A DNA stretch of 35,212 nucleotides from Clostridia bacterium (lineage in GTDB: Bacteria > Bacillota > Clostridia > Oscillospirales > CAG-382). The notes beneath the pieces were generated by a model. It saw only the letters and a program-made list of their open reading frames with translations, made no database searches and was not told where the DNA came from. The position numbers and the translations under genes are program-made. Shown here in pieces: positions 15,328 through 23,448 of this stretch; the stretch's first letter is position 1; the number at the start of each line of letters is the position of its first letter. The stretch spans positions 1 to 35,212 of the forward strand of contig JAFYON010000123.1 in assembly GCA_017560145.1 (NCBI GenBank), in the 5' to 3' direction.

Positions 15328-16218
15328 TTATAAAAGCGTCAAAGCCTTTGCGGCGGCGCCGAATACGGGGGCGCGGTCGCTTTTTATAAGGATGGCGCGG
15401 TCGGTGACCATGCAGCCGTACTTAAGGAAGCCAAGCGAAATGGGATTGTTAAGTATTCCGCCCGCAAGCGCTACCTTGAATTCTCCGTCGAAATAATCCG
15501 CGGCGCGGTTGATAAGCTCTGCAATAAAGCGCATATTCGATTCGATGATCGTGTTTGCGGCTTCATCGCCCTTTTCTGCGGCATCAAATACCGTGCGCGC
15601 AAACGAAGCAATCTCGTCCTTGCTCATTTTAAGCAGACCGTCGAGCGCGCGCACAAAATCGTCGCCAAGCTTTTCGTGGAGCAAGGCAGTAAGAATACCT
15701 TCCTTTGCTCTGCCGTCGGCACATTCAAGCGCATAGGCAAGTCCTGCTCTGCCGATCTCATATCCGTTGCCGCTCATATCAAAGACGCCGTATCCGCCGA
15801 TGCGGTAGATATCCACGCCCTTTTTTATAAAGCAGCTCGAACCGGTGCCGCAAATAACGCTCACGCCGTCTTCAAAGGGGAACGCACCGTAAAGCACGTT
15901 TATCCCGTCGTGAAGCGCGTCAACGCGCGCGTTGGGAAGCAGCTCGGCAAGGAGAGCGTTAACACGCTTGGCATAATCCGAGCTTGTCAGTCCTGCTATT
16001 CCGGCATAGGCAGAACAAATTTCGCCTTTATCGATCGATGCCTCTTTTAAAAGAAGCGAAATATTATCGCGAAGGAGTGCTTCGAGCGCGTCGATGCCGA
16101 TATCGTTCGGATTCGCGCGGGAGGAAATTTTTCTTGCAACCTCGTTAAGCTCGGGATCGCAGATAAGAAAATCGGTTTTGCTTCCTCCGCCGTCGATACC
16201 TAAAAGGTACTTTTTCAT
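15328..16218 (-). CDS. BadF/BadG/BcrA/BcrD ATPase family protein, N-acetylglucosamine kinase-like
   Basis: 296 aa, actin-like ATPase fold. PHOSPHATE-1 loop at the N-terminus (LLGIDGGGSKTDFLI), VSVICGTGSSCF near 120 (phosphate 2), YGVFDMSGNGYEIGRAGL, and a C-terminal VALAGGILNNP (adenosine motif). This pattern matches the N-acetylglucosamine kinase branch rather than the iron-sulfur activators of 2-hydroxyacyl-CoA dehydratases, because no paired cluster cysteines are present. The ATG overlaps the mscL stop by one base (TAATG), so translation is probably coupled. Substrate is likely an amino sugar, by family only. Last gene of the long minus-strand run. Confidence 0.85.
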   Translation of the reverse strand: MKKYLLGIDGGGSKTDFLICDPELNEVARKISSRANPNDIGIDALEALLRDNISLLLKEASIDKGEICSAYAGIAGLTSSDYAKRVNALLAELLPNARVDALHDGINVLYGAFPFEDGVSVICGTGSSCFIKKGVDIYRIGGYGVFDMSGNGYEIGRAGLAYALECADGRAKEGILTALLHEKLGDDFVRALDGLLKMSKDEIASFARTVFDAAEKGDEAANTIIESNMRFIAELINRAADYFDGEFKVALAGGILNNPISLGFLKYGCMVTDRAILIKSDRAPVFGAAAKALTLL

Positions 16219-16691
16219 TACTTGGAGTTCTTTTCGAGAAGAGCCTTGATGTCGTTAAGGGTTGCGAGAGTCTTTTCTTCAACGGTGGGCTCTGCGGGTG
16301 CAGCGGGAGCTTCAGCAGCTGCTGCAGCTTCTTCTGCCGCCTTGCGAGCTTCTGCCTTTGCGCGCATCTTCATAAAGGTGCGGATAACGAGGAACATGCA
16401 GAATGCAACGATAAGGAAGTCGATGATAAGCATAATGAAGTTACCGTATTTGATTGCGCCCTCGGGGAAGGTTACAACGCCTGCTTCATCAACGATAGCT
16501 TCGGGGTAGGAAAGGTTAGCCAAGGATTTGGTGTTGCAAAGTCTGCCGATAATAGGCATAATGATGTCTGCAACGAGGGAGGATACGATCTTACCAAAGG
16601 CACCGCCTATGATAACGCCGACAGCCATGTCCAAAATGTTGCCCTTAGAAATAAACGCTTTGAAGTCGGAAAAGAATTTTACTTTTTTCAT
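16218..16691 (-). CDS. mscL: Large-conductance mechanosensitive channel
   Basis: Stretch-activated channel that releases solutes on osmotic down-shock. 157 aa. TM1 carries the family signature GNILDMAVGVIIGGAFGKIVSSLVADIIMP; TM2 follows at about 83-105 (YGNFIMLIIDFLIVAFCMFLVIR); the cytoplasmic end is an Ala/Glu-rich coiled stretch (EARKAAEEAAAAAEAPAAP) and a closing helix (LATLNDIKALLEKNSK) as in other MscL proteins. AGGAG lies upstream. Slightly longer than the 130-150 aa norm because of the Ala/Pro segment. Confidence 0.96.
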   Translation of the reverse strand: MKKVKFFSDFKAFISKGNILDMAVGVIIGGAFGKIVSSLVADIIMPIIGRLCNTKSLANLSYPEAIVDEAGVVTFPEGAIKYGNFIMLIIDFLIVAFCMFLVIRTFMKMRAKAEARKAAEEAAAAAEAPAAPAEPTVEEKTLATLNDIKALLEKNSK

Positions 16692-16719
16692 TTTGTTTCT
16701 CCTATGTAATTTTGTTTTC

Positions 16720-16752
16720 GGAACCGCGTTAAGTTCGCGGTTCCTTTGTTTT
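16720..16752 (+). terminator. Perfect GC-rich hairpin between mscL and the DUF1858 gene, T-tract on the plus strand only
   Basis: GGAACCGCG (16720-16728) and CGCGGTTCC (16736-16744) form a 9-bp stem with a seven-base loop, followed on the plus strand by TTTGTTTTT. On the minus strand, in which the neighbouring genes run, the stem is followed by GAAAACAAAA. As a terminator it would therefore stop antisense transcription, not the operon; on the operon transcript it may act as a processing or stability hairpin. Confidence 0.55.
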
Positions 16753-16763
16753 TCATGAACGGA

Positions 16764-16958
16764 TTAAAGAGCTGCGTTGAGCTTTTCGATAAGTGCGGCT
16801 GCATCCTGACCGTGTGCCGAGCAAGCGTCTTTAATGCTTTCTCCGCGGGACATGGGACAACCAAGGCAGTGCATGCCGATTTCAAGGAAATATTTTGCAA
16901 GCTCGGGATGTGCGTCGAGCACGTCGCCAACAAGCATATCTGCGGTGATTTTTGTCAT
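16764..16958 (-). CDS. DUF1858 domain protein (small CxxC redox-type protein)
   Basis: 64 aa, complete DUF1858 domain, also described as the hybrid-cluster-protein-associated redox disulfide domain. MTKITADMLVGDVLDAHPELAKYF leads to GMHCLGCPMSRGESIKDAC with the characteristic CLGCP pair. The ATG at 16958 is chosen because AAAGGAG stands 8 nt upstream; the open frame extends further but only as shadow of the preceding gene. It lies 37 nt behind the P-type ATPase homologue in the same run. Exact role unknown; a thiol/disulfide or metal-site function is suggested by the cysteine pair. Confidence 0.88.
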   Translation of the reverse strand: MTKITADMLVGDVLDAHPELAKYFLEIGMHCLGCPMSRGESIKDACSAHGQDAAALIEKLNAAL

Positions 16959-16995
16959 GGTGATTGCTCCTTTCGTTGGATTTATTTTATTTTTT

Positions 16996-19809
16996 TTATT
17001 CTTCTTCATCATCGAAGACGATCTCCTCGTCCTCGTTAAAAGCATCCTCGTCTTCGGATTCAACCTCGGACGTTTCTGCTTCGTCGCCGTCATTCTCTTC
17101 CTCGGCGGCCGCTTTCGCCTTGCCGTTGGGGGAGAGGAAATATCTTATAAGCTGAATTATTACGAAATAACCGACCGTGACCGTCAACGAAAGCGCAAGC
17201 TTGGGCATTTCGGGTACGCCGTAGCCGAACAGAGAATGTCCGAAGGTCGTAAACACAAGCGCCGCAATAACAAGCAACGCGCCGAATCCGCAAAGATAAA
17301 GCAATCTGTTGCCGAAGCGCTTGGTTGCAAACACGCTTCCGTGTCCGCCGACCGAGCAAGCATAAAGGAACAGCATAAGCGTAAGCGATATCATCGTGCT
17401 TGTGTAGCTCTTCGTTGCGGCTTGGCAAACGAACAGTGCAATACCGCCGCCGACGGCAAACATAAGGGGATACATAAAGTCGTTTATCGACGGCTTTTCG
17501 GAGGCAAAGGGATATTTGTCGCGGAGATTTTTAACGCTTCGCGGCTCATAAGCCAAAGCAAAAGCAAACGCGAGGTTGAATATCAGACCGCCAAACATAA
17601 CGTCCTGTGCGCGGAAGGCGGGGGCTTGGTTGTAAAACGCCGAAAACAGCGATGCAACAAGCATTATCAGTGCGCCGACGGGGAGATAGCTTACTACCGA
17701 AGCGATTCTTCTGCAAATCGTTTTCGCATTCAGAATACCGTCGGTGATAAGGTTTATGCCCTTGCCGAGCATCAGGGCGTCGGCAGTCATTCTTAAGGTA
17801 TCGCAGGAGCTTTCGGGCACTATCGAAACGTCCGCCTCGTTCATAAGCGGAAGCTCGTTTATGCGCTCTGCCGTAACGGCGGTTATTCTTCCGTTTTCTC
17901 TGCGAAGACGGATTATATCAAGCCATTCGCCGTCGTCGATGTTAAGGAACATACGGTAAAACGGCGCGTTTGCAATAACCAAGCCGCGACTTGACGATCG
18001 AAGCTGCTCTGCGGTAATAATTTGCGTTTCGTCGGTAATGATTCCGGCGTTTCTTGCCGAATTAAGCGCGGTGTAATAGGCGTCGTTGGAATTAAGCACG
18101 GTTTCGATCCCTGCCGCCTCGCAACGGTAGACCGACGATGCAACGCCTGCGTCAAGCTCGCTTGTAAACGCGGTAAAGCCCTTGAATATCAGTCGCTGCT
18201 CGGTATCGATATCGCGCAGAGTTTCGCTTTCGGTTTCGCCGCAAGCGACCGCGATAAGGAATTTTGCCGTTCTTGCCGCGTCCTCTGCGGCGGAAAGTAT
18301 CTTTTTGCGTGTGAATTCGCTAAGCTTATAGTCGGCACCGTCCAACGTATAACCGACACAGCGCGAAAGTATGTTTTCGGGCGAGCCGCGGACGATAACG
18401 GTGTTTTTGCCGCTATGTAGGGCGAGCATTCTCGAAATATCGCCCGAAAGAGTATATTCGGCATCCATGCGGATGTAATTGTCGCGTATGTCGCCGATAG
18501 GCTTGTTCCATTCTCCGAAATATTCGACGATCGCATCGTCAAGCGCGTTGCCCTTGTATTCGGGAAGTCCGCGCGTTTTTTTCTTTTCCGCCGCGGTTAT
18601 CTTGCGCGCGTCCGAGCAAATAAGCATCAGCTTCAAAAGCTCCTCGACCGATTCGTCGGGCCGCTTTTCGCGGTCGTAATTTCTGCCCGAAAGAAAGATT
18701 CCCGTAAGAGCTATCCTCTTGGGCGGAAACGCAAGATTTTTACCGCACATTATCGTGTTTGCCTTTGCAAGCGTGCCGATACAGTCGTATTTCTTCACAA
18801 CGGTACCGTCCTCCGCCATCTTCTTAACGCCGAATCCGAGCGAAGCCGCACAAAGCGAAACCATACTGTCTGCAAGCGAGCTTGCACCGATCGCAAGCGC
18901 GGGAATGAACCATTCCGTAACGTCTGCACCGCAAAATACACCGATCGCAAGCAAAGCAAAGCAGGAAACGACCGAAACGACCGAAACCGTTCTGCAAAGC
19001 GAATGAACGTATTTCATAATCGAAGGAATGCTTTCGTCCTTGCCGACTCGCATCCTTTTGGTAAGCGTTTCGTTGCCGATACGGCAAACTATTGCGCTTG
19101 CGTGGCCCGAGGTTACGATACTACCTGCATAAACGCTGTTTGCACAAATAACCTCGTTTCCGTTCCTTGCAAGATAACGGCTGTTTTTGTGCGCGCTTGC
19201 CGCCTCGCCGCTGACGTGTGTTTCAAGCACCGCGAAATTCAGATCGTCGATAAGTCGGCAATCCGCGGGCACCATCATACCTTCCTCAAGCACGATAACG
19301 TCACCCGGTACCAAAAGACGTGCGTCTATCATACTTTCTTCGCCGTCGCGCACGACCTTTGCCTTTAGCGAGGAATACTTCTTCGGCAACCTCAGCGCGA
19401 TGTTTGCGCGGTATTCCGCAAAGGCGTTAAGCACGGTTATCGCCGCAATGACGAACGCCATAACCAGATAGCTTGGCACGTCGGGGCGGTAGACATACAT
19501 AACCACCGAGCAAACCGTAAGGAAAAGACCGATAAGCCCCTTTAGCTGGTTCTTCAGACTGTCCTTGAACGAAAGCCTGAATTCGCTTTTCAGCTCGTTT
19601 ACGCCGAAAAGCTTGCGCGCCTTTTTGACCTGCTTTATGGTCTTGCCCATTACAAGATCGCTTTCAAGCGCGTCGGCAACCTCGATCGGGTGCATCTCCT
19701 CGGGGGAGAAGGTCACGCCGTCGTCGTCATAAGCCTGAGTAACGGTTTTTGTTTTCAATTTTTCTTGGTTGCCCGAAAATCCGCTTCGGGCGTTTTTGTT
19801 TCGTTCCAT
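16996..19809 (-). CDS. Catalytically degenerate P-type ATPase homologue (pseudo-cation pump)
   Basis: 937 aa with the full architecture of a P2-type cation ATPase: N-terminal domain (41-85, VADALES...GKTIKQVKKARKLFGVNEL), TM pairs near 90-135 and 270-325, actuator domain (VPGDVIVLEEGMMVPADCRLI, 167-187), nucleotide/phosphorylation region (340-680), six C-terminal TM segments (705-890) and an acidic tail (900-937). Every catalytic motif is altered: TGES is VSGEA at 199-203, the PEGLP of M4 is ASSLADS, DKTGTLT is GKNLAFP at 356-362 (phosphorylated Asp replaced by Gly), KGAPE is RGSPE, the TGD hinge is SND at 574-576, and TGDGVND is TAERINE. The frame is intact, so this is a maintained protein rather than a decaying gene. 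It cannot pump by the known mechanism; a sensor or scaffold role is conjecture. It follows the Clp gene by 22 nt. Confidence 0.85.
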   Translation of the reverse strand: MERNKNARSGFSGNQEKLKTKTVTQAYDDDGVTFSPEEMHPIEVADALESDLVMGKTIKQVKKARKLFGVNELKSEFRLSFKDSLKNQLKGLIGLFLTVCSVVMYVYRPDVPSYLVMAFVIAAITVLNAFAEYRANIALRLPKKYSSLKAKVVRDGEESMIDARLLVPGDVIVLEEGMMVPADCRLIDDLNFAVLETHVSGEAASAHKNSRYLARNGNEVICANSVYAGSIVTSGHASAIVCRIGNETLTKRMRVGKDESIPSIMKYVHSLCRTVSVVSVVSCFALLAIGVFCGADVTEWFIPALAIGASSLADSMVSLCAASLGFGVKKMAEDGTVVKKYDCIGTLAKANTIMCGKNLAFPPKRIALTGIFLSGRNYDREKRPDESVEELLKLMLICSDARKITAAEKKKTRGLPEYKGNALDDAIVEYFGEWNKPIGDIRDNYIRMDAEYTLSGDISRMLALHSGKNTVIVRGSPENILSRCVGYTLDGADYKLSEFTRKKILSAAEDAARTAKFLIAVACGETESETLRDIDTEQRLIFKGFTAFTSELDAGVASSVYRCEAAGIETVLNSNDAYYTALNSARNAGIITDETQIITAEQLRSSSRGLVIANAPFYRMFLNIDDGEWLDIIRLRRENGRITAVTAERINELPLMNEADVSIVPESSCDTLRMTADALMLGKGINLITDGILNAKTICRRIASVVSYLPVGALIMLVASLFSAFYNQAPAFRAQDVMFGGLIFNLAFAFALAYEPRSVKNLRDKYPFASEKPSINDFMYPLMFAVGGGIALFVCQAATKSYTSTMISLTLMLFLYACSVGGHGSVFATKRFGNRLLYLCGFGALLVIAALVFTTFGHSLFGYGVPEMPKLALSLTVTVGYFVIIQLIRYFLSPNGKAKAAAEEENDGDEAETSEVESEDEDAFNEDEEIVFDDEEE

Positions 19810-19831
19810 AGAAAAATCTTCTTTTTAAATA

Positions 19832-22108
19832 TTATTTAAGAGGAGTTACCTTTACGTTGCCGTTTTTAACGGTAACCGAAATTCTTTCGATCGGCTCGCG
19901 GTAGGATGCGACGATCTCGTTGGCAAGCTCATCCTCGACGTCGGTCTGAATAAGACGGCGAAGATTTCTTGCGCCGTATTTTTCGGAATAACCCTTATCG
20001 CAAAGATATTCGACAAGCTTGTCGGTATAGGTCAGCTTTATGCCCTTTTCGGCAAGCACCGATTGAAGGTCGCCGAGCATAATCTTGCAAATTTCGGTAA
20101 AATCTGCTTTCGTAAGGCGGTTAAAGACAACGATCTCATCAACGCGGTTGATAAATTCGGGACGGAGGAAGGATTCAAGCGCCTTCATAACCTTCGCCCT
20201 TTCGTTGCTCTGAACGCTTTCGCCGAAGCCTGCGACCGAGCTGCCCTCGTTGCTGCCTGCGTTTGTGGTCATAATAATGACCGTGTTTTCAAAATTGACC
20301 TCTTTGCCGTGCGCATCGGTGATCCTGCCGTCGTCAAGTATCTGAAGCAGAATGTTCATAACGTCGGGATGCGCCTTTTCGATCTCGTCGAAAAGAATTA
20401 CGGTATAGGGCTTTCTGCGTATCTTTTCGGTAAGCTGACCGGCATCGTCATATCCGACGTAACCGGGAGGCGAGCCGATGATTCTCGAAACCGAATGCTT
20501 TTCCATAAATTCGCTCATATCAAGGCGAATAAGCGATTCGGGCGAATCGAAAAGATAATTCGCCAAAACCTTTACAAGCTCGGTCTTGCCGACGCCCGTG
20601 CTTCCCGCAAAAATGAAGGAAACCGGCTTCTTTTTATAGGAAATACCCGCGCGTGAGCGCTTGATCGCTCTTGCAACCGAGGAAACCGCATTGTCCTGAC
20701 CGATAATGCGCTTCTTTACCTCGTTTTCAAGTCGCTCTATCTTAACGAATTCGTTTTCGCTGATATTAGTTGCGGGGATGCCCGTCCAAACCTCGATAAC
20801 TCTTGCAATCTCTTCGTCAGAGAGGCAAAGCTTATCTCTTTCTGCCGAAAGCTCGTTAAAGCGAGCCTCCTTTTGAAGGAGATTGGATTTCAATTCCGCA
20901 ATGCGACGGAAATCCTCTTCCTCGGGCTGATCCTTGCTCTCGAGCGGAGAAAGCTCGTTGCGGATCTTATTTATTTCGTCGCCAAGCTCCGAAATTTCGG
21001 TGATAAGCGGCGAATTCATCGCCATATGTGCGCAAGCCTCGTCCATAAGGTCAATTGCCTTGTCGGGAAGGAAGCGGTCGGTAATATACCGCTCCGAAAG
21101 GGTGACCATTCTGCGCACGAGATAATCGGGAATGCTTATTCCGTGGTGCGATTCATAGTATTTTTTAATACCCAAAAGGATCTTCACGCTGTCCTCGATC
21201 GAGGGCTCGCCGATCATAACAGGTTGGAATCTTCGCTCAAGCGCGGCATCCTTTTCAATATATTGGCGGTATTCCTTCAACGTGGTTGCACCGATAAGCT
21301 GAATCTCACCGCGTGAAAGTGCGGGCTTTAAAATGTTTGCGGCGTTCATTCCGCCCTCGGCGTTACCTGCGCCGACGATAGAATGGACCTCGTCGATAAC
21401 GAGTATTGCGTTGCCCGACTTTTTGGTTTCCTCAATAAGTCCGCGCATACGGTTTTCAAATTGTCCGCGGAATTGGGTGCCCGCAACGATCGCGGTCATA
21501 TCCACAAGGTAAATTTCCTTGTCCTTAAGCTTATAGGGCACGTCGCCGCTTGCAATTTTTTGTGCAAGCGCTTCCGCAACCGCGGTTTTGCCGACACCGG
21601 GCTCTCCGATAAGGCAGGGATTGTTTTTCTGACGTCTTGTAAGGATCTGAATAACGCGCTCAAGCTCGTTATCGCGGCCGATAATATTGTCAAGCTTGTT
21701 TTCTCTTGCGCGTTCGGTAAGGCAAATGCAAAAATCGCGAAGGTAGCTCATCCCTCTTTTGCCCTTTTCCTTGGGCTTGCCGTTTGCCTTTGCATCGTTT
21801 TCCTGCTCCTTGCCGTTGCTTTCAACGGGCTTGTTGCCGAAAAACGAATTAATATCTATCGAGGGGGCTCTGCCCTCCTCGTCACCGTCGTTTCCAAAGG
21901 GAATCATTTCGTTCATTCCCTCGCTGATAGCATCGAGCTCCTCGGGGCTGATATTCATTTGATTTATAATGTCGTCAATGGGCTTGATGCCAAGCTCCTG
22001 CGCGCATTTAATGCAAAATCCCTCGCTGGTAATGTTGCCGCCAACGTTTTTCTGCACGAATATTATTGCAGGGCGGACCTTGCATCGCGAGCATCTCTTT
22101 AATTCCAT
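19832..22108 (-). CDS. Clp-family AAA+ ATPase with N-terminal zinc finger (ClpE/ClpC-like)
   Basis: 758 aa HSP100 unfoldase. N-terminal zinc finger C6, C9, C32 and C35 (CSRC ... CIKC), a charged low-complexity linker (about 72-120), then AAA1 with Walker A GEPGVGKT (168-175) and Walker B LVIDE (236-240), a middle region with coiled-coil character (370-425, shorter than ClpB), and AAA2 with GSTGVGKT (502-509) and ILFDE (571-575). All ATPase motifs are intact. The Clp N repeats of ClpC/ClpA are absent, as in ClpE. VAGFG (625-629) may be the ClpP-docking loop. AGGAG site upstream. It sits between pgsA and the P-type ATPase homologue; no clpP or ctsR/mcs genes are nearby. Confidence 0.9.
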   Translation of the reverse strand: MELKRCSRCKVRPAIIFVQKNVGGNITSEGFCIKCAQELGIKPIDDIINQMNISPEELDAISEGMNEMIPFGNDGDEEGRAPSIDINSFFGNKPVESNGKEQENDAKANGKPKEKGKRGMSYLRDFCICLTERARENKLDNIIGRDNELERVIQILTRRQKNNPCLIGEPGVGKTAVAEALAQKIASGDVPYKLKDKEIYLVDMTAIVAGTQFRGQFENRMRGLIEETKKSGNAILVIDEVHSIVGAGNAEGGMNAANILKPALSRGEIQLIGATTLKEYRQYIEKDAALERRFQPVMIGEPSIEDSVKILLGIKKYYESHHGISIPDYLVRRMVTLSERYITDRFLPDKAIDLMDEACAHMAMNSPLITEISELGDEINKIRNELSPLESKDQPEEEDFRRIAELKSNLLQKEARFNELSAERDKLCLSDEEIARVIEVWTGIPATNISENEFVKIERLENEVKKRIIGQDNAVSSVARAIKRSRAGISYKKKPVSFIFAGSTGVGKTELVKVLANYLFDSPESLIRLDMSEFMEKHSVSRIIGSPPGYVGYDDAGQLTEKIRRKPYTVILFDEIEKAHPDVMNILLQILDDGRITDAHGKEVNFENTVIIMTTNAGSNEGSSVAGFGESVQSNERAKVMKALESFLRPEFINRVDEIVVFNRLTKADFTEICKIMLGDLQSVLAEKGIKLTYTDKLVEYLCDKGYSEKYGARNLRRLIQTDVEDELANEIVASYREPIERISVTVKNGNVKVTPLK

Positions 22109-22123
22109 CTGAAAGTCTCCTCG

Positions 22124-22699
22124 TTATTTGCCGCCGTCGCGGTTGCTTTCGGCAGAATCGTTCGTATCTGCCAGAGTTTTCATGGTTCTTATGCAATACA
22201 TAACCAATGCAAAGATCATTGTGGTAAGTATAAGCATAGCCACGGTGATGTCAAGAATACGATTGTTGCGGATGATTATTCTGAAGAATGCACATGCGAA
22301 AAGGATGATGGTTGCAACCTTTCCGTACCAAAGCGCCTGAACGACAACGTTTTTGCGCTTTATAATGACCATACCGCCGATAAGCATAAGCATTTCCTTT
22401 AAGAACATGGGGATAACGACGAGCAGGAAGATGAGGTTGTCGACCGCAAAGCAGATCGCCGCGGTAAACTGCATCGCCTTGTCGGCAAGCGGATCGAGCC
22501 ATTTGCCGAGGTCGGTTATCCAATTATTCCGTCTTGCAAGATATCCGTCGAGCGCGTCGGTTATCCAGGCAAGAAGATAAACGCCTGCCGCGATAAACGA
22601 AGCGGGATAGGTATCGAATGCAAAATAGGTATAAACGAAAACGGGAATCATCAGAAGTCTGATAAAGGAAAGAATATTAGGGATATTTTTCATTTTCAC
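22124..22699 (-). CDS. pgsA: CDP-diacylglycerol-glycerol-3-phosphate 3-phosphatidyltransferase (CDP-alcohol phosphatidyltransferase)
   Basis: Integral membrane enzyme of phospholipid synthesis, 191 aa from GTG. The CDP-alcohol phosphatidyltransferase signature D-x2-DG-x2-AR-x8-G-x3-D-x3-D is complete (TDALDGYLARR...TDLGKWLDPLADK), preceded by the usual NIPNILSFIRLLMIPVF. Four to six TM segments. GTG at 22699 has AGGCGG about 10 nt upstream; ATG at 22693, two codons on, is the alternative start. Phosphatidylglycerophosphate synthesis is the likeliest activity; cardiolipin or another CDP-alcohol transferase cannot be excluded. Confidence 0.9.
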   Translation of the reverse strand: MKMKNIPNILSFIRLLMIPVFVYTYFAFDTYPASFIAAGVYLLAWITDALDGYLARRNNWITDLGKWLDPLADKAMQFTAAICFAVDNLIFLLVVIPMFLKEMLMLIGGMVIIKRKNVVVQALWYGKVATIILFACAFFRIIIRNNRILDITVAMLILTTMIFALVMYCIRTMKTLADTNDSAESNRDGGK

Positions 22700-22743
22700 A
22701 CCATATTATTTCCGCCTATTGCGAAAACAAACCTTTTAAACAA

Positions 22744-23448
22744 TTACATAAAGAAGGAAAATACGTCTATTCCGCTGAGCATCTTGAACAGGAACGTGTT
22801 TTCGGGGTTGAGTCCCGAAAGGAAATCGCTGTTAAGGAAGCTTGCGTTATCAATAAGCAAATTCATTACGAAGCAGAAAAGGAAAACGCGGAGAAGTGCA
22901 AGCACAACGCCCAAAACAATGCCGAGTCCCTTGTTTGCGGTTCGCAAAATCGGGAGCGTTGCAAGCTTGTTAAGTAAGAACGCCACTATCGAAAGCAATA
23001 TCTGCGTTCCGATAAAGAGCACTACGATCGCAACGAGCATCGCAATAAGGTCGATTATCGGGTCGGCAATGAATTTTGCCGCGCGCGTCAACGCATCCTC
23101 GCCGTTTGCATCCTCGCTGTTGTACCATTCAATAAATTCGTCCTTTTCAACGCCTGCAAGCGAAAGGACGGTGTTAAGTCCTTCGGATTCGCCGTTTACG
23201 AATTCTTCAAGGCCTTCTTCGTCAAAGATCGAATCCTTGACCATATCGGTAACGGCGGTTTCAACAGTTTCGGCAAAGGGAGCATCCCTAAGCGCGTCGG
23301 CGAGAGGCGAAGCAAACGCCGCGGTGACAGCAATCGCGATTATAAAGGAAAGTGCGCTTATCGCAGTTTTTACAAAGCCGTTTTTAGCCGCAAAATAAAC
23401 CGTAACGGCAATTATTGCAATTATAATAAAGTCAAGCAAAAAGCTCAT
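22744..23448 (-). CDS. CvpA family membrane protein
   Basis: 234 aa with four hydrophobic segments: 5-20, 27-50, about 133-162 and 172-200. The N-terminus (FLLDFIIIAIIAVTVYFAAKNGFVKTAISALSFIIA) is typical of CvpA, named for colicin V production and linked to envelope homeostasis in several bacteria. An acidic soluble loop (about 70-125) lies between TM2 and TM3. The ATG overlaps the stop of the DUF5711 gene by four bases (ATGA), indicating coupled translation. Confidence 0.85.
   Translation of the reverse strand: MSFLLDFIIIAIIAVTVYFAAKNGFVKTAISALSFIIAIAVTAAFASPLADALRDAPFAETVETAVTDMVKDSIFDEEGLEEFVNGESEGLNTVLSLAGVEKDEFIEWYNSEDANGEDALTRAAKFIADPIIDLIAMLVAIVVLFIGTQILLSIVAFLLNKLATLPILRTANKGLGIVLGVVLALLRVFLFCFVMNLLIDNASFLNSDFLSGLNPENTFLFKMLSGIDVFSFFM

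Noticed and set aside
16959..17093. 45-codon N-terminal extension of the DUF1858 protein
   Set aside because: It is a basic low-complexity shadow of the acidic C-terminal tail of the preceding gene; the RBS supports the start at 16958.
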